Shown: positions 62,176 to 64,000 of the stretch, piece by piece
How the letters are laid out: every line of letters begins with the position of its first letter
How positions within the stretch are numbered: position 1 is the first letter of the stretch
Assembly (NCBI RefSeq): GCF_000739655.1
Contig: NZ_BATR01000114.1
Location: forward strand, 1-64,000
Length of the DNA stretch: 64,000 nucleotides
Source of the DNA: Verrucomicrobium sp. BvORR106
GTDB taxonomy: Bacteria; Verrucomicrobiota; Verrucomicrobiia; Verrucomicrobiales; Verrucomicrobiaceae
Direction: 5' to 3'
Position numbers and translations under genes: made by a program
Notes under the pieces: generated by a model
Database searches by the model: none
What the model saw: only the letters and a program-made list of their open reading frames with translations
Told to the model about the DNA's origin: nothing

Positions 62176-63759
62176 ATGAGTAGCAACGCGGGCATAGCGC
62201 CCAATGCAAATCGCCTCCTTTGGGCAGGCTTTATGGCCATTCTGGCCGCCGGCGTCGGATTCTCCGTTCGCGGCGGGATCCTGGGCCAGTGGTCCCATCA
62301 GTTCGGATTCACCATGACGGAACTGGGTACCATCACAGGGGGCGGACTTACCGGGTTCGGCGTTGTGATTATATTGACAAGTCTTTTTGCCGACAAGATC
62401 GGCTATGGAAAGCTGATGATCGCGGCATTCCTGCTGCATTTCGTTTCAGCCGTGCTCACGCTGGCGACACCGGCCTTCTTTGCATCCGGTGGTAAAGAGG
62501 CTGCCTACTGGTGTCTCTTCTCCGCCATGTTCATCTTCGCCATCGGCAACGGTGTTTGCGAAGCTGTGGTGAACCCGCTTACCGCGACTTTGTTCCCCTC
62601 GAACAAGACCCACTACCTCAACATTCTTCATGCGGGTTGGCCTGCGGGTTTGGTGCTTGGTACCCTTGCGGCGACTCTCATGTCCGCCAAAACCGACGCT
62701 GCTGGCAACGTGATTGCTGCAGCAGTGGACTGGAAGATTCAGATGTCCCTGTTCCTCATCCCGGTTGTAATTTACGGGGTGATGCTCATTGGTCAGAAAT
62801 TCCCGAAGTCCGAGGTGGAATCCGCCGGCGTGACGATCGGCGAAATGGTCAAGTCCGTCATCACTCCTCTATTCATCGTCCTCATCGTGCTGCATGCCTT
62901 GGTGGGCTATGTTGAGCTGGGTACGGATTCCTGGATCGCCAAGATCACTGGCAACATCATGGCCAGCCCCGCCAACGGGCTGAAGCTCATGATGTATACC
63001 TCCCTGTTGATGTTTGCCCTGCGCTTTGTGGCAGGTCCGATCGTTCACCGCATCTCTCCTCTGGGTCTGCTCTTCGTCAGCGGCATCCTGGGCTGCATCG
63101 GCCTCACTCTGCTTGGCAATGCCACGAGCATCGTTATGTGCGTAGTGGCTGCGACAGTTTACGCCTGCGGCAAGACCTTCCTCTGGCCGACCATGCTGGC
63201 AGTTGCTTCCGAGCGTTTCCCCAAAGGTGGCGCTGTGGCCATCGGCCTTATCGGCGGTGTGGGTATGCTCTCTGCAGGTTCGCTGGGTGGTCCTGCCATC
63301 GGTTACAAGCAGGACTACTTCGCAACGAAGCAGCTTGAGGTGAAGGCTCCTGAGACCTATGGCCGCTACTCTGTTGCTGAACCCAAGGGTTTCTTCTTCC
63401 TTCCGAAGATCAAGGGCCTTGACGGCGCCAAGGTGGGTGTTCTTGAAGACAAGGGTAAAGAGCTCGCCAATGTCGGTGCAGCTCTTGCCAAGGATGGCAA
63501 GCAGGACAAGAACCACGAAGCTCTGGCCGCCTGGTGGGAAGCTTCCAAAGCTTCTGCTGATGCTGATGCCCAGCCGGTGAAAGATGCCACGCTTGAAGGC
63601 AGCCGCATGGCCCTTAAAGTGACAGCAGCCGTTCCTGCCATCATGGCGGTGCTCTACCTGCTCCTTATCCTGTACTTCAAGGCCACAGGCGGCTACAAGG
63701 CCCTGCAGGTGACGGGTGAACAGATCGCTGGCGGCGTGCAAGGCCCCGGCGAAGGCTGA
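62176..63759 (+). CDS. MFS transporter, paralogue of the preceding gene
   Basis: This encodes 527 residues, 139 bp after the paralogue and on the same strand. About 12 helices. Motifs matching the first copy are NILHAGWPAGLVLG, RFVAGPIVHRISPLGLL, YACGKTFLWPTMLAVASERFPKGGA and YFKATGGYK. The hydrophilic insert before the last helix is longer (about 95 residues) and rich in Lys, Ala and Asp (KDGKQDKNHEALAAWWEASK). A strong terminator follows 34 bp after the stop. The pair probably arose by tandem duplication. Confidence 0.87.
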   Translation: MSSNAGIAPNANRLLWAGFMAILAAGVGFSVRGGILGQWSHQFGFTMTELGTITGGGLTGFGVVIILTSLFADKIGYGKLMIAAFLLHFVSAVLTLATPAFFASGGKEAAYWCLFSAMFIFAIGNGVCEAVVNPLTATLFPSNKTHYLNILHAGWPAGLVLGTLAATLMSAKTDAAGNVIAAAVDWKIQMSLFLIPVVIYGVMLIGQKFPKSEVESAGVTIGEMVKSVITPLFIVLIVLHALVGYVELGTDSWIAKITGNIMASPANGLKLMMYTSLLMFALRFVAGPIVHRISPLGLLFVSGILGCIGLTLLGNATSIVMCVVAATVYACGKTFLWPTMLAVASERFPKGGAVAIGLIGGVGMLSAGSLGGPAIGYKQDYFATKQLEVKAPETYGRYSVAEPKGFFFLPKIKGLDGAKVGVLEDKGKELANVGAALAKDGKQDKNHEALAAWWEASKASADADAQPVKDATLEGSRMALKVTAAVPAIMAVLYLLLILYFKATGGYKALQVTGEQIAGGVQGPGEG

Positions 63760-63793
63760 GACGGCGATCCTCGCTGAACTCGGATAAACGTTT

Positions 63794-63828
63794 ATGGGAC
63801 GAGGCTTGTGCCTCGTCCCATTTCTTTT
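63794..63828 (+). terminator. Rho-independent terminator after the second MFS gene
   Basis: Perfect 12-bp arms ATGGGACGAGGC (63794-63805) and GCCTCGTCCCAT (63810-63821) around TTGT are followed by TTTCTTTT. Confidence 0.9.
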
Positions 63829-63889
63829 GGAGGCAGGCCCGACGCTCGAACTGCTTGCCCCAGCAGGAATGGCCTGCATGGTATTCGGC

Positions 63890-64000
63890 ATGAGGATTCG
63901 AGAAACGTGGTGTCTGGCAGTTGCGGCAGCCGCGCTGATTGCAGCCCCGGCTGGTTTCGCGGCCACTCCCGAAGAAGCCCGAGCTTCCTTGGAGAAGTGG
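63890..64000 (+). CDS. 5' end of a gene for an exported protein (3'-partial)
   Basis: Thirty-seven codons are visible from the ATG at 63890 to the window edge without a stop. The start MRIRETWCLAVAAAALIAA followed by PAGFAATPEEARASLEKW is a clear signal peptide with an Ala-x-Ala-type cleavage site near GFAA. In-frame ATGs at 63869 and 63878 are alternative starts. No family can be named from this fragment. Confidence 0.65.
   Translation, partial: MRIRETWCLAVAAAALIAAPAGFAATPEEARASLEKW

Overview
The window looks like a chromosomal segment of a Verrucomicrobiota bacterium, probably of the Verrucomicrobium/Prosthecobacter type. The basis is GC-rich DNA carrying DUF1549/DUF1553 (Planctomycete-type cytochrome) and DUF1501 proteins, GntR/LacI hybrid regulators, many secreted sialidases and SGNH esterases, a lysine-rich histone H1-like protein and an ECF sigma gene cluster. 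The assignment is inferred from gene content only; no rRNA or tRNA gene is visible.

Bases 1-4750 hold an RHS polymorphic-toxin locus in two tandem cassettes. The first is the tail of an RHS protein with a deamidase/papain-like tip plus its putative immunity gene. The second is an orphan RHS core fragment with a nuclease-like tip plus its putative immunity gene. Three copies of a repeat of about 243 bp punctuate the cassettes. Bases 4745-18000 run on the minus strand and look like a secreted sialoglycan/glycan degradation block: a 2530-residue protein (two sialate O-acetylesterase domains, two sialidase-type propellers, a golvesin-like domain and an FAD oxidoreductase), a translationally coupled sialidase, a PH-like membrane protein, a GNAT enzyme, a canonical GH33-type sialidase, an SGNH hydrolase and an acyltransferase-3 protein. 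A divergent GntR/LacI regulator at 18117 may control part of it.

Bases 19250-29350 are a plus-strand group: ECF sigma, putative anti-sigma, lipoprotein propeller, DUF1549/1553 cytochrome protein and a secreted propeller protein. After a convergent FkbM methyltransferase come an SGNH hydrolase and a Tat-exported DUF1501 protein that overlap by 4 bp. Bases 29500-37620 (minus) hold the H1-like protein, topoisomerase III, an MFS transporter, and a rhombosortase-like protease beside a VIT/vWA protein with a GlyGly-CTERM-like tail. Bases 37800-45140 (plus) hold a solute:sodium symporter, N-acetylglutamate synthase, a large membrane protein and a tandem-domain GT2 glycosyltransferase.

Bases 45233-55353 (minus) read dus, Ste24-like protease, a zinc-ribbon/proline-rich membrane protein, rpoN, mrp, a DegT aminotransferase and gmd. 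A sigma-54-like promoter overlapping a perfect inverted repeat precedes rpoN. Bases 55463-64000 hold an Ala/Pro-rich lipoprotein, an HTTM-like membrane protein pair, a secreted possible (alpha/alpha)6 protein, a Trm112-like protein, two paralogous MFS transporters and the start of a further exported protein.

The most notable features are the six-module sialoglycan protein, the rhombosortase/GlyGly-CTERM pair, the repeat-punctuated RHS cassette array and the rpoN promoter architecture.
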